Shown here: piece by piece, positions 1 to 8,134 of the stretch
Layout: every line of letters begins with the position of its first letter
Position numbering within the stretch: position 1 is the stretch's first letter
Origin: Dysosmobacter sp. Marseille-Q4140
Lineage (GTDB): Bacteria > Bacillota > Clostridia > Oscillospirales > Oscillospiraceae
DNA length: 64,000 nucleotides
Assembly: GCA_018228705.1 (NCBI GenBank)
Contig: CP073694.1
Location: 3,162,001-3,226,000, forward strand
Direction: 5' to 3'
Made by a program: the position numbers and the translations under genes
Notes under the pieces: model-generated
Databases searched by the model: none
Seen by the model: only the letters and a program-made list of their open reading frames with translations
What the model was told of the DNA's origin: nothing

Positions 1-713
1 AGCATCAGCGCCAGGGAGGGCAGGAAGTAGCCCAGCAGCTCCCAGCCGGACATGCCGCCGGTAATGGTCATCTTCTCCGGAGGCAGGGTAGCGCCCTGGG
101 CGGAGGCTGCCGCCATCAGGATGGGGATGGCGGCAAAGAAGCCGCCCACCATCAGCAGGGCGCTGACAGCGTCGGAGTAGGCCACGGACACCAGGCCGCC
201 GCCCACGGTGATCACGGCGATGATGATGGTGCAGATGGCCAGCGCCACGCCGTGGGAGATCTCCACACCGCTGGAAGAGCACAGCAGCACGATGATGTCC
301 GCCGCTGCCTTCAGCTGGGTGGCCAGCACGCCCACGTAGGCCAGCATGACGCACAGGGCGGAGATGATGCTGGCGGCCTTGCCGTAGCGGGCCTCCATGA
401 TCTCCGGCACTGTGACCTTATTGGACTTGCGGACCTTTCCGGCGATGAAGTACAGCAGGATGATGCCGATGGGGGGCGCCGCGAAGGTGATGAGGCCCAC
501 CCAGGGGCCGCCGGTGTACACCACGCTGGCGGAGCCGGTGATGCCGCCGCCGCCGCACCAGGTGGCCAGCAGCGTGCCCACCAGAACGATGAAGGGGATG
601 CGGTGGCCGCCGGTGACCATGTCGTCGGCGGTCTTGACTTTCTTGTGCGCGATGACCATGCCGTAGATCATCAGCAGGAGCAGGTACGCTCCGATGGCAA
701 TGATATAACCCAT
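1..713 (-). CDS. Sodium:solute symporter family protein (SSS), 5' part only
   Basis: The gene reads leftwards and runs off the window, leaving about 237 N-terminal residues. The protein starts MGYIIAIGAYLLLLMIYGMV and alternates hydrophobic helices with short loops. It carries the Gly/Thr-rich first-helix region (LATWCGGGGITGSAS) and a KVTVPEIMEARYGK loop, the pattern of SSS-family Na+/substrate symporters such as PutP or PanF. Such proteins import a small solute across the cytoplasmic membrane with sodium. The substrate cannot be told from this fragment. A well-formed promoter lies 39 bp upstream of the start codon. Family assignment is firm; the specific role is open. Confidence 0.85.
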   Translation of the reverse strand, partial: MGYIIAIGAYLLLLMIYGMVIAHKKVKTADDMVTGGHRIPFIVLVGTLLATWCGGGGITGSASVVYTGGPWVGLITFAAPPIGIILLYFIAGKVRKSNKVTVPEIMEARYGKAASIISALCVMLAYVGVLATQLKAAADIIVLLCSSSGVEISHGVALAICTIIIAVITVGGGLVSVAYSDAVSALLMVGGFFAAIPILMAAASAQGATLPPEKMTITGGMSGWELLGYFLPSLALM

Positions 714-751
714 TGTGTTTCTCTCTCCTCTGTTGTGTCGATGGTGGAAAA

Positions 752-780
752 ATTTTACCGCACTGCGGAAGTAATGTCAA
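752..780 (-). promoter_or_regulatory. Promoter of the SSS symporter gene
   Basis: Read on the minus strand, TTGACA and TAAAAT are separated by exactly 17 bp, close to the SigA consensus. The start codon of the symporter lies 39 bp downstream. Confidence 0.8.
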
Positions 781-880
781 GAAAGGTACGGGAGGGGGCG
801 TGCCGTCCTCCGCGCTGTCAAGGAGGCGCACAGGCCGGCGGGCATGGGGCGAAAACAGACGGGGCGGAGGGGACCGCAGG

Positions 881-912
881 AAAAACCGGGGAGGCTGCTG
901 CCTCCCCGGTTT
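881..912 (-). terminator. Intrinsic terminator after ireB
   Basis: A 13-bp perfect stem (883-895 with 900-912) with a 4-nt loop is followed on the minus strand by a run of five T. It lies 15 bp beyond the stop codon of the IreB-family gene. Confidence 0.9.
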
Positions 913-926
913 CGGATCTTACACGG

Positions 927-1172
927 TCACTGGCCCAGATATTTCCGCACCAGCACTTGCAGCAACTCGTCCCGGTCGATCTTGCGGATCAGGGTCCGGG
1001 CGTTGTTGTGGTTGGTGATATAGGTGGGATCCTCGGAGAGGATATAGCCCACGATCTGGTTGATGGGATTGTAGCCCTTCTCCTCCAGTGCCTGATAGAC
1101 GGTGGACAGGATCTGGTGGAGTTCCGCGTCCTTCTCCATCGCAATATTGAATTTCCGGGTAAAATCGTCCAT
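927..1172 (-). CDS. ireB: IreB family regulatory phosphoprotein (DUF965)
   Basis: The 81-residue protein contains the hallmark [19 protein letters not shown] block and a basic [14 protein letters not shown] segment, matching the short IreB/DUF965 family over its whole length. In Enterococcus IreB is a substrate of the Ser/Thr kinase IreK and is tied to envelope-stress and cephalosporin responses; that role is known of the family, not shown here. An upstream in-frame ATG would add 13 residues, but the internal start at 1172 is preceded by AAAGGCGG at good spacing and fits the family length. It is monocistronic, with its own promoter and terminator. Confidence 0.93.
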   Translation of the reverse strand: MDDFTRKFNIAMEKDAELHQILSTVYQALEEKGYNPINQIVGYILSEDPTYITNHNNARTLIRKIDRDELLQVLVRKYLGQ

Positions 1173-1221
1173 GCAGACACCGCCTTTCTTGTGAGGCAAA
1201 GCCAGCCCCAATACAAGACCT

Positions 1222-1250
1222 AGTATACTCGCTTTTTGAAAGGCTGTAAA
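1222..1250 (-). promoter_or_regulatory. Promoter of ireB
   Basis: On the minus strand TTTACA and TATACT are separated by 17 bp, 50 bp upstream of the ireB start. It lies just beyond the displaced pheT tail copy. Confidence 0.8.
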
Positions 1251-1297
1251 GCGTTTCCCGGGGAAATTTACAAAAGATTTTCCGCAGAGGGATGCCG

Positions 1298-1365
1298 CTC
1301 AGCGCAGCACGGCGCCCAGGTCCTTTTCCAGCGTCTCCAGGATGCTCTTCACGTCTGCATCCGCC
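1298..1365 (-). repeat. Displaced copy of the pheT 3' end (direct repeat B)
   Basis: This 68-nt segment repeats the last 22 codons of pheT including the stop, with the flanking base on each side. It matches 1519-1586 at 67 of 68 positions; the single difference (CTG for CTA, Leu) is synonymous. It lies 221 bp downstream of the functional copy and is separated from it by a hairpin-rich spacer. No start codon or ribosome binding site precedes it, so it is not expected to be translated. Confidence 0.95.
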
Positions 1366-1518
1366 GGTCCCGCAAGCGCGGGGTGCTTGCGGGGACCCAT
1401 CGGCACTTGCGCGGCGGAAGTGAATTCCGCCTGGCGCCAAGGTCCCGGCAAGGCCGGGACGCTTGTACGCGCTGACGCGCGCCCCGCGGTGCGGGGGCCC
1501 CGAAGAGGCGGCGGCAGC
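1366..1518 (-). repeat. Hairpin-rich spacer element at the pheT 3' end
   Basis: This 153-nt non-coding segment lies between the two pheT tail copies. Read on the minus strand it holds a series of hairpins: a GGGGCCCC / CGGGGC pair, a GCGCGCGTCAGCGCG pair, CCCGGCCTTGCCGGG followed by ACCTTG, GGCGGAATTCACTTCCGCC, and a long terminal stem GGTCCCCGCAAGC / GCTTGCGGGACC ending where the tail copy begins. The same order of hairpins, with the core GAATTCACTTC and the terminal GGTCCCCGCAA stem, recurs in the three spacers after glmS. Confidence 0.85.
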
Positions 1519-1519
1519 C

Positions 1520-4216
1520 TCAGCGTAGCACGGCGCCCAGGTCCTTTTCCAGCGTCTCCAGGATGCTCTTCACGTCTGCATCCGCCTCTTCGCTGGTCAG
1601 GGAGCGGTCGTCGGCCCGGAGGGTCAGGCTGAAGGCCACGGACTTCTTGCCCTCGGGGATGCCGGCGCCGGTGTAGATGTCGAACAGGGCCACGTCCTTC
1701 AAAAGGCCCTTGGCGCCCTTGCGGATGCAGTCCTCCAGCGCGCCCACGGTGACGGCTTTGTCGCAGACCACGGCGATGTCCCGCTCCACGGCGGGGAACT
1801 TGGGCAGGGGCACGTACTCGGGATCGGGACCCTGGGCCTGGCTCAACTGGTCCAGGCTCAGCTCCGCGCAGTAGAACTCCGTGTCCACGCCGTAATTCCG
1901 GGCCGCCAGCGGGTGGATCTGGCCGAAGATGCCGATGCAGCTGCTGCCCGCCCAGACGGTGGCGCAGCGGCCGGGGTGGTAGGAGGCGTCGCTGGGGGCG
2001 CCGGTGGGGCCCTGGAAACGGATCTCGTCCACCCGCAGGTCCTTCAAAATGGCCTCGATGGTACCCTTCATGGCGTAGAAGTCCATATCGCCGCCGTAGG
2101 CGCCCAGGGTCAGGACCTTGCGCTCGTCGGCAAGGCCATCCTCGCCGCCGGGCAGGTAGACCCGGCCCACCTCGTAGAGCTTCACATCCTGGTTGCGGTA
2201 GTTGTAGTTCCGGGTCAGGATCTCCAGCATGGAGGGCAGAGTGGTGGTGCGCATGATGGAGGTGTCCTCACCCAGGGGGTTGAGGATCTTGAAGGACTCC
2301 CGGCGGGCGTAGTCCGCCGGCCAGAGAATCTTGTCGTACTGGGTGGGGGAGATGAAGGAGTAGGTGATGATCTCGTCATAGCCCATGGCGCGGCACACGG
2401 CGCCGCAGCGGCGCTCCAGCAGCTCCTCGGCGCCGAAGCCGCCCAGGGTGGTCTGGCCCCGCATGAGGGTGACGGGGATGTTGTTGTAGCCGTGGAACCG
2501 GGCCACTTCCTCCGCCAGGTCCGCCATGCCCTCCACGTCGCCGCGCCAGGAGGGAACGGTCACCTGATCGCCCTCCACGGTGAAGTCCAGCTTCCGGAGG
2601 ATGCGGACCATCTCGTCCTTTGCCACGTCGGTGCCCAGCAGGCCGTTGATCTTCTCCGGCTCCAGCTTCAGCACCCGGGGCTGGGGCACGAAGTTCAGCA
2701 CGTCGATGATGCCGTCCACCACCTCGCCGGCGCCCAACAGCTCCACCAACTCGCAGGCGCGGTTGACGGCGGGCAGGGTGTTCAGGGGATCCAGGCCCTT
2801 TTCAAACTTGGCGGAGGCCTCGGTCCGCATGCCCAGGGCCAGGGCGGTCTTGCGGATGCAGGTGCCGTCGAAGCAGGCGGACTCGAACACCACGTCGGCG
2901 GTGTCCGCCACGATCTCGCTGTTCTCGCCGCCCATGACGCCCGCCAGGCCCACGGCCCGGGTCTCGTCGGCGATGACCAGCATGTTGCCCGTCAGCTTGC
3001 GGACGTTGCCGTCCAGGGTGGTCAGCTCCTCGCCGTCGGCGGCCCGGCGGACGATGATCTTGCCGCCCTTGACATAGCGGTAGTCGAAAGCGTGCATGGG
3101 CTGGCCGTACTCCAGCATGACGTAGTTGGTGATGTCCACGATGTTGTTGATGGGGCGCACGCCCATGCTCCGCAGCCGCTCCCGCATCCACTTGGGGGAG
3201 GGGGCGATCTTCACGTTGCGGACCATCCGGGCGGTGTACCGGGGGCACAGGTCCGCGTCCGGGGTCTCCACGTCCAGAAGGTCCGTCAGCACGCCCTCGG
3301 CGCCGCCCTTGACCACGGGCTCGTGGAGCCGCAGGGGCTTGTCGAAGGTGGCCGCCGCCTCTCGGGCCAGGCCGATGACGCTGAGGCAGTCGGGCCGGTT
3401 GGGGGTGATCTCAAACTCCACCACGTGGTCGTCGGCGTTGATGACGGGCTTGAGGTCGTCGCCGGGCTTGCAGTCCTCGCGGAGGATGAAAATGCCGTCG
3501 GGGATGCAGTGGGGGAACTCCGCCTGCTGGGCGTGGAGATCGGCCAGGGTGCAGATCAGTGCCTTGTCGGTGTTGTACGCGACCATGTCACCGGCGTGAA
3601 TGTTGGGCAGTGCGGTGTCGTGCGGAGCGATGTGACCGTCGCCCAGGTCCAGAGTAACGGTCCAGCCGTTTTGGTGGGGGATGACCTCCTTGACGCCGGC
3701 CGCCACCACGGGGCCGTAGATCTTGTGGCCCGGCTGGACATCGGCGGGGATGGAGGGCTTGGCCGGATCCAGAGGCTTGTAGTCGTTCAGCAGGGCGGCG
3801 GGGATGATGGCGGCGTATGGGAAGTCCCGCTCGTCCAGGCCCAGCTCGTACAGGCCGCACAGCATGCCGTTGGACTCCACGCCCCGCAGCTTGCCCTTCT
3901 CGATCTTTTTGCCGCCGGGGAGGGTGGACTTGTGCAGAGCCACGGGCACCAGATCGCCCACATGGACGTTCCAGGCGCCGGTGACGATCTGGACCGGCTG
4001 GTCTTGGGCCACGTCCACCTGGCACACCCACATATGGTCGCTGTCCGGGTGGCGCTCCATGGAGAGCACCCGGCCTACCACCACGTTGGAGATCTCGGCC
4101 CCCAGGTCCTCGGTGACCTCCACCTTGGATCCGGACAGGGTCATAGCCTCGGCAAATTCCTTATCATTGGCGTCAACGTCCACAAACTCGCTGAGCCACT
4201 TTCTGCTTAATAACAT
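1520..4216 (-). CDS. pheT: Phenylalanine--tRNA ligase beta subunit
   Basis: Beta chain of the alpha2/beta2 phenylalanyl-tRNA synthetase, which charges tRNA-Phe in the cytoplasm. Visible parts are the N-terminal segment MLLSRKWLSEFV, the EMAP-like OB fold (about residues 40-130), the B3/B4 editing region around EITPNRPDCLSVIGLAREAA, the B5 domain, and the C-terminal anticodon-binding fold (FPAVERDIAVV). At 898 residues it is about 100 longer than the usual 790-805; the excess lies near residues 136-236, between the OB fold and the DGIF segment. GGAAGGAG sets the start. It is the second gene of the T-box controlled pheST operon, separated from pheS by 221 bp of hairpins. Its last 66 nt are duplicated downstream. 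Confidence 0.97.
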   Translation of the reverse strand: MLLSRKWLSEFVDVDANDKEFAEAMTLSGSKVEVTEDLGAEISNVVVGRVLSMERHPDSDHMWVCQVDVAQDQPVQIVTGAWNVHVGDLVPVALHKSTLPGGKKIEKGKLRGVESNGMLCGLYELGLDERDFPYAAIIPAALLNDYKPLDPAKPSIPADVQPGHKIYGPVVAAGVKEVIPHQNGWTVTLDLGDGHIAPHDTALPNIHAGDMVAYNTDKALICTLADLHAQQAEFPHCIPDGIFILREDCKPGDDLKPVINADDHVVEFEITPNRPDCLSVIGLAREAAATFDKPLRLHEPVVKGGAEGVLTDLLDVETPDADLCPRYTARMVRNVKIAPSPKWMRERLRSMGVRPINNIVDITNYVMLEYGQPMHAFDYRYVKGGKIIVRRAADGEELTTLDGNVRKLTGNMLVIADETRAVGLAGVMGGENSEIVADTADVVFESACFDGTCIRKTALALGMRTEASAKFEKGLDPLNTLPAVNRACELVELLGAGEVVDGIIDVLNFVPQPRVLKLEPEKINGLLGTDVAKDEMVRILRKLDFTVEGDQVTVPSWRGDVEGMADLAEEVARFHGYNNIPVTLMRGQTTLGGFGAEELLERRCGAVCRAMGYDEIITYSFISPTQYDKILWPADYARRESFKILNPLGEDTSIMRTTTLPSMLEILTRNYNYRNQDVKLYEVGRVYLPGGEDGLADERKVLTLGAYGGDMDFYAMKGTIEAILKDLRVDEIRFQGPTGAPSDASYHPGRCATVWAGSSCIGIFGQIHPLAARNYGVDTEFYCAELSLDQLSQAQGPDPEYVPLPKFPAVERDIAVVCDKAVTVGALEDCIRKGAKGLLKDVALFDIYTGAGIPEGKKSVAFSLTLRADDRSLTSEEADADVKSILETLEKDLGAVLR

Positions 4217-4437
4217 ATTGAAACTCCTTCCATTGGGATGGACATTCTCAGATGACCGGCGGCTTTTTCAAGCCCCGGGAACTTCGCGCGGAGCGCGAAG
4301 AAATTCAAATCATTTTCGCCGCGGCGTGTACGTGGCGAAAATACCCCGACCTGCGCGCCCTTGGGGCGCGCGCACCAGTGACCGATGTCACTGGTGGTGG
4401 GGGAGGTCGAGGGGGAGCCTGCTCCCCTTCGAGGATC
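4217..4437 (-). repeat. pheS-pheT intergenic segment made of consecutive hairpins
   Basis: The 221 bp between the pheS stop and pheT start is almost entirely palindromic on the minus strand: a GGGGAGC/GCTCCCC pair, CACCAGTGAC/GTCACTGGTG, GCGCGCCC/GGGCGCGC, TTTTCGCC/GGCGAAAA and CTTCGCGC/GCGCGAAG. The last part reads GAATTTCTTCG then GAAGTTCC, resembling the GAATTCACTTCGG / GAGTTCC order in the glmS spacers. No duplicated pheS tail is present. It may be a diverged member of the same element family or an operon-internal processing or attenuation region. Confidence 0.6.
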
Positions 4438-5463
4438 TCAGAACTGCTCCAGGAACCGCACGTCGTTCTCGAAGATCAGCCGCAGGTCGGCGATCTTGAA
4501 CCGGCGCATGGCGGTGCGCTCCAGACCGATGCCGAAGGCCCAGCCGGAGTAGACCTCCGGGTCGATACCGGCCATCTTCAGCACCTTGGGGTGGATCATG
4601 CCGGCGCCCAGCAGCTCGATCCAGCCCTCGCCCTTGCAGGTGGGGCAGCCCACGCCGCCGCACTTGTGGCACTGGACGTCCATCTCGCAGGAGGGTTCGG
4701 TGAAGGGGAAGTGGTGGGGGCGGAAACGGGTCTTGGTGCCCTTGCCGTAGAGCTTTTCCACCAGCGTGTTCAGCGTGCCCTTCAGATCCGCCATGGTGAC
4801 GCCCTTGTCGATGACCATGCCCTCCACCTGGTGGAACATGGGGGAGTGGGTGGCGTCCACCTCATCCTTGCGGTAGACGCGGCCGGGGGCGATGATGCGG
4901 ATGGGCAGCTCCATGGAGTCCATGGCCCGGACCTGCATGGGGCTGGTCTGGGAGCGGAGCATCACCCGGCTGTCGGCATCGAAGTAGAAGGTGTCGGACC
5001 AGTCCCGGGAGGGGTGGCCCTCCTCGGCGTTGAGGCGGTCGAAGTTGTACTCCGCCAGCTCCACCTCGGGGCCGTCCAGCACGGTGAAGCCCATGGAGAT
5101 GAAGATGTCCTTCAGCTCGTCCAAAGCCTGGTACATGGGATGGCGGCGGCCCAGCTTGGGAGCCTTGCCGGGGATGGTGATGTCCAGGGCCTCGTCCCGG
5201 AGCCGCTGCTCCAGGGCCGCCTCCTCCAGCTGGGCGGCCCGGGCCTCCAGGGCGGACTCCAGGTCGGCCCGGACGGCGTTGGCCAGCTGGCCCATGACGG
5301 GGCGCTCCTCGGCGGAGAGCTTGCCCATCTGCTTGAGCAAAGCCGTCAGCTCGCCCTTCTTGCCCAGGTACTTCACCCGCAGGGCGTCCAGCCCGGCGGC
5401 GTCGCCGGCGGCGGCAAAGTCCGCCAGGGCCTGTTTGCGAATGGCTTCCAGTTGTTCTTTCAT
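4438..5463 (-). CDS. pheS: Phenylalanine--tRNA ligase alpha subunit
   Basis: Catalytic alpha chain of phenylalanyl-tRNA synthetase. The 341-residue protein has the N-terminal coiled-coil region (residues 1-80) that contacts tRNA, the class II motif 2 region (HSPMFHQVEGMVID), and motif 3 as GIGLERTAMRRFKI near the C terminus, with a Cys-rich insertion CHKCGGVGCPTC around residues 256-267. Length and motif order are those of bacterial PheS. It is the first gene after the T-box leader and is followed by pheT. The start at 5463 follows AAAGGAG. Confidence 0.97.
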   Translation of the reverse strand: MKEQLEAIRKQALADFAAAGDAAGLDALRVKYLGKKGELTALLKQMGKLSAEERPVMGQLANAVRADLESALEARAAQLEEAALEQRLRDEALDITIPGKAPKLGRRHPMYQALDELKDIFISMGFTVLDGPEVELAEYNFDRLNAEEGHPSRDWSDTFYFDADSRVMLRSQTSPMQVRAMDSMELPIRIIAPGRVYRKDEVDATHSPMFHQVEGMVIDKGVTMADLKGTLNTLVEKLYGKGTKTRFRPHHFPFTEPSCEMDVQCHKCGGVGCPTCKGEGWIELLGAGMIHPKVLKMAGIDPEVYSGWAFGIGLERTAMRRFKIADLRLIFENDVRFLEQF

Positions 5464-5514
5464 ATTCCTGATAACTCCTTTTCAAGGATTTCGTGATGTG
5501 AGGGGAAGGGCGGA

Positions 5515-5735
5515 CAACAAAAAAACGCCCTCCGTCCCCGTTGGGACGAAAGGCGAAGCTTCCGCGGTACCACCCAAATTCGCATGGCTCCCCATGCGCA
5601 CTTGACGCCCCGGTAACGGAGGGCACCCGTCCGTGTCTCCACGGCGGCTCCCGGGCGAACCAGGCCGGACGTTCCGCAGGTCGGCTCGCAGCCGGTGACC
5701 GACCCTCTCTTGGCGGCGTTTCACGGTCATTTTCC
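5515..5735 (-). promoter_or_regulatory. T-box riboswitch controlling pheST (Phe specifier)
   Basis: On the minus strand the antiterminator T-box sequence GGGTGGTACCGCGG is at 5562-5575, followed by a terminator stem (TTTCGTCCC / GGGGACGGA) and a run of seven T at 5519-5525. Upstream is a Stem I-like region with an AGAGAGGGTC segment and paired GGTC...GACC arms. A TTC triplet (5657-5659, in GGTTCGCC) in the expected distal position would be the Phe specifier codon. T-boxes read uncharged tRNA and let transcription continue; here this would raise PheST when charged tRNA-Phe is low. The motif assignment is strong; the specifier position is inferred. Confidence 0.92.
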
Positions 5736-5759
5736 CGTTCATCGCTGATACAATTACCA

Positions 5760-5788
5760 CTTATAGCACAGAAAGTTGGGAAATGCAA
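5760..5788 (-). promoter_or_regulatory. Promoter of the pheST T-box transcript
   Basis: On the minus strand TTGCAT and TATAAG are separated by 17 bp immediately upstream of the T-box Stem I. Confidence 0.75.
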
Positions 5789-5835
5789 GAGAAAAATCCC
5801 CCCGTCGTCAATTTTTGCCGGGCGGCCGGGAGGGA

Positions 5836-5864
5836 TTGCAAAGACAGTGCCGTTTTTTTATAAT
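5836..5864 (+). promoter_or_regulatory. Promoter of nnr
   Basis: TTGCAA and a perfect TATAAT are separated by 17 bp; the nnr start is 38 bp downstream. It is arranged back to back with the pheST promoter. Confidence 0.8.
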
Positions 5865-5902
5865 GTGTGCAGAGACGATCATGAAAAACGGAGGTGCCAC
5901 CT

Positions 5903-7447
5903 ATGAAACTGACCACATCCGCCCAGATGCGGGAACTGGACCGGCAGGCCATCGAGGACCGGGGCATCCCCTCCATCGGCCTGATGGAGCGGGCGGCGAA
6001 GGCGGTGGCCGGCGCGGCGCTGGAATTGCTGCCGGACCGGCCGGGCCGGTGCACGGCGGCGGTGCTGTGCGGCGCCGGGAACAACGGCGGGGACGGCATC
6101 GGCGCGGCGCGGCATCTGTTTTTGAAGGGCGTCCGGGTCCGGGCGTTTCTGGCGGGCAGCTATGAAAAGCTGACTCCCGACGCCCTGGAGGAGACGGGGC
6201 GCCTCAGTGAGTGCGGCGTGGAACTGGAGCCCTTCGATCCGGCGGATCCGGACCAGCGGCGCTTCGTGCTGGGGGCGGACGTGTGCGTGGACGCCCTCTT
6301 CGGCGTGGGCCTCAGCCGTCCCGTCGCCCCCGACAGCGCCTATGCCGCCGCCATCGGGTGGATGAACGAAAGCCGGGGGGCCGTGGTGGCCGCCGACATC
6401 GCCAGCGGCGTGGAGGCGGACACGGGCCGCATCCTGGGCGCCGCCGTCCGGGCGGACCGGACCGTCACCTTCACCCTGCCCAAGATCGGTCAGGCGGCGG
6501 GGGACGGGGCATTGTATTCCGGCAGGGTGGACGTCATCGATATCGGCATCCCGGCGGACCTGGTGCGCAGGCTCCGGTGCCCGGCCCAGACCGTGGAGCG
6601 GGACTTCGTCCGGGCGGCCCTGCCGCCCCGGAGGGCCGACGGCCACAAGGGCACCTTCGGCAAGGTGCTGGTGGCGGGCGGTGCCGTGGGCTATACCGGC
6701 GCGCCGTACCTCACGGCCTCCGCCGCGGTCCGGGGCGGCGCCGGGCTGGTGTACCTGGGCGTGCCGGCGGCCATCTGGGCCGTGGAGGCCGCCAAGTGCA
6801 CCGGCGCCATGCCCTTCCCCCTGGAGGACAGGCACGGGGCGCTGTCCCGCAAGGCCCTGGAGGAACTGCGGGAGCGGGTGAAGGCGTGCGACGTGCTGGC
6901 CCTGGGGCCGGGCCTGAGCCGGGAGAAGGAGGCGGCGGAGCTGGCCCGGGCGCTGCTGGCGGAGACGCAGTGCCCGGTGGTGCTGGACGCCGACGGCATA
7001 AACGCCCTGGCCGGGCATATGGATGTACTGGACGCCCGGCGGGACCGGATCACAGTGCTGACGCCCCACGACGGGGAGTTCGCCCGGATCGGCGGGGACC
7101 TGACCGGCGGAGACCGGGTGGGCGCCGCCAGGGACTTCGCCGCCGCCCACGGCTGCGTGCTGGTGCTCAAGGGCCACCGGACGGTGACGGCGTCGCCGGC
7201 GGGCAACGTGCTGGTGAACACCACCGGCACCTCCGCCCTGGCCAAGGGCGGCAGCGGCGACGTGCTGACGGGGCTCATCGCCGCCCTGCTGGCCCAGGGA
7301 GCCCCGGCGGTCCAGGCGGCGGCGGGGGCCGTGTGGCTCCACGGCCGCGCCGGGGAAGTGGCGGAGGGGCGGCTCACCGCCTACGGCGCCGCCCCGGAGG
7401 ACGTGGTGTCCGCCCTGCCGGAGGCATTCCGGGAGATTTTGGAGTAA
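5903..7447 (+). CDS. nnr: Bifunctional NAD(P)H-hydrate repair enzyme (epimerase / ADP-dependent dehydratase)
   Basis: This 514-residue protein fuses the two enzymes that repair hydrated NAD(P)H. Residues 1-215 are the YjeF N-terminal epimerase domain (SAQMRELDRQAIEDRG, CGAGNNGGDGIGAARHL). Residues about 230-505 are the ribokinase-like ADP-dependent (S)-NAD(P)H-hydrate dehydratase (HKGTFGKVLVAGG, GPGL, LTPHDGEF, NTTGTSALAKGGSGDVLTG). The start at 5903 was chosen over a GTG 9 nt upstream because GGAGG at 5890-5894 is correctly spaced. A lipoprotein gene and alr follow closely, the common Clostridia order. Confidence 0.96.
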   Translation: MKLTTSAQMRELDRQAIEDRGIPSIGLMERAAKAVAGAALELLPDRPGRCTAAVLCGAGNNGGDGIGAARHLFLKGVRVRAFLAGSYEKLTPDALEETGRLSECGVELEPFDPADPDQRRFVLGADVCVDALFGVGLSRPVAPDSAYAAAIGWMNESRGAVVAADIASGVEADTGRILGAAVRADRTVTFTLPKIGQAAGDGALYSGRVDVIDIGIPADLVRRLRCPAQTVERDFVRAALPPRRADGHKGTFGKVLVAGGAVGYTGAPYLTASAAVRGGAGLVYLGVPAAIWAVEAAKCTGAMPFPLEDRHGALSRKALEELRERVKACDVLALGPGLSREKEAAELARALLAETQCPVVLDADGINALAGHMDVLDARRDRITVLTPHDGEFARIGGDLTGGDRVGAARDFAAAHGCVLVLKGHRTVTASPAGNVLVNTTGTSALAKGGSGDVLTGLIAALLAQGAPAVQAAAGAVWLHGRAGEVAEGRLTAYGAAPEDVVSALPEAFREILE

Positions 7448-7461
7448 CGGAGGTTTTGCGG

Positions 7462-8100
7462 GTGCGCAAGTGGATGTGCGTACCAATGATGACCCTGTGC
7501 CTGCTGCTGGCCGGCTGCGGCGGAGCGGGCGGGGAAGCCGGGCCCGACGCGGCGTCGCTGCGTCGGCCCTACGCCGACATGGCAGGCTGCGAGATGACCG
7601 CGGAGATCGCCTGGAGCGAGGGGGAGCAGCTGTGGCAGGCGGAGGTCCTGTGCACCTACGTCCCCGGCGGGGAGACCACGGTGGAGGTGCTCTCTCCGGA
7701 GACCATCGCCGGTGTCCGGGCGGTCATCACCGGGGAGGAGCTGTCCCTGGAATATGAGGACCTGTGCCTGGGGGCCGGGACGCTCAGCTCCCAGGAGGTG
7801 AGCCCTCTTGCGTGCCTGCCCCGGCTGATGAGCGCCCTGCGGGACGGGTGGCTGCTGGAGGAGAACACCGAGGACTGGAACGGCACGCCCTGCCTGCGGC
7901 TGACCGTGGACCAGAGCGGTCCCCAGGATGGGAAGATCCTCTCCACGGTCTGGCTCCGCACGGAGGACGGCACCCCGGTCCGGGGGGAGATCGCCGTGGA
8001 GGACGAAATCATTTTGACGGCGGACTTTACGGAGTTCCTCTTTTATGATACAATGGACGCCGACGATCAGGCGGGGCAGGAGGCTTCTCCCGCCGCCTGA
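7462..8100 (+). CDS. Predicted lipoprotein of unknown function
   Basis: The 212-residue product begins with a basic residue pair, a hydrophobic stretch and a lipobox LLLAGC (Cys19), so it should be lipid-anchored on the outer face of the membrane. The mature part is acidic and mostly beta-rich in appearance (repeated ETTVEVLSPETIAGV / RLTVDQSG type strands), somewhat like LolA/outer-membrane-lipoprotein-sorting folds, but no family is certain. The GTG start at 7462 lies 8 nt after GGAGG. It is 14 bp downstream of nnr and 34 bp upstream of alr, so the three are probably co-transcribed. Confidence 0.75.
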   Translation: MRKWMCVPMMTLCLLLAGCGGAGGEAGPDAASLRRPYADMAGCEMTAEIAWSEGEQLWQAEVLCTYVPGGETTVEVLSPETIAGVRAVITGEELSLEYEDLCLGAGTLSSQEVSPLACLPRLMSALRDGWLLEENTEDWNGTPCLRLTVDQSGPQDGKILSTVWLRTEDGTPVRGEIAVEDEIILTADFTEFLFYDTMDADDQAGQEASPAA

Positions 8101-8134
8101 GAGGCACATACAGTCAGAAGGTGACCCAACAAGT

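Noticed and set aside
1913..4210. Long ORF of 765 codons on the plus strand opposite pheT, and similar long antisense ORFs elsewhere
   Set aside because: These are shadow frames in GC-rich DNA: His/Gly/Val-rich low-complexity products with no ribosome binding sites, opposite clearly conserved genes.
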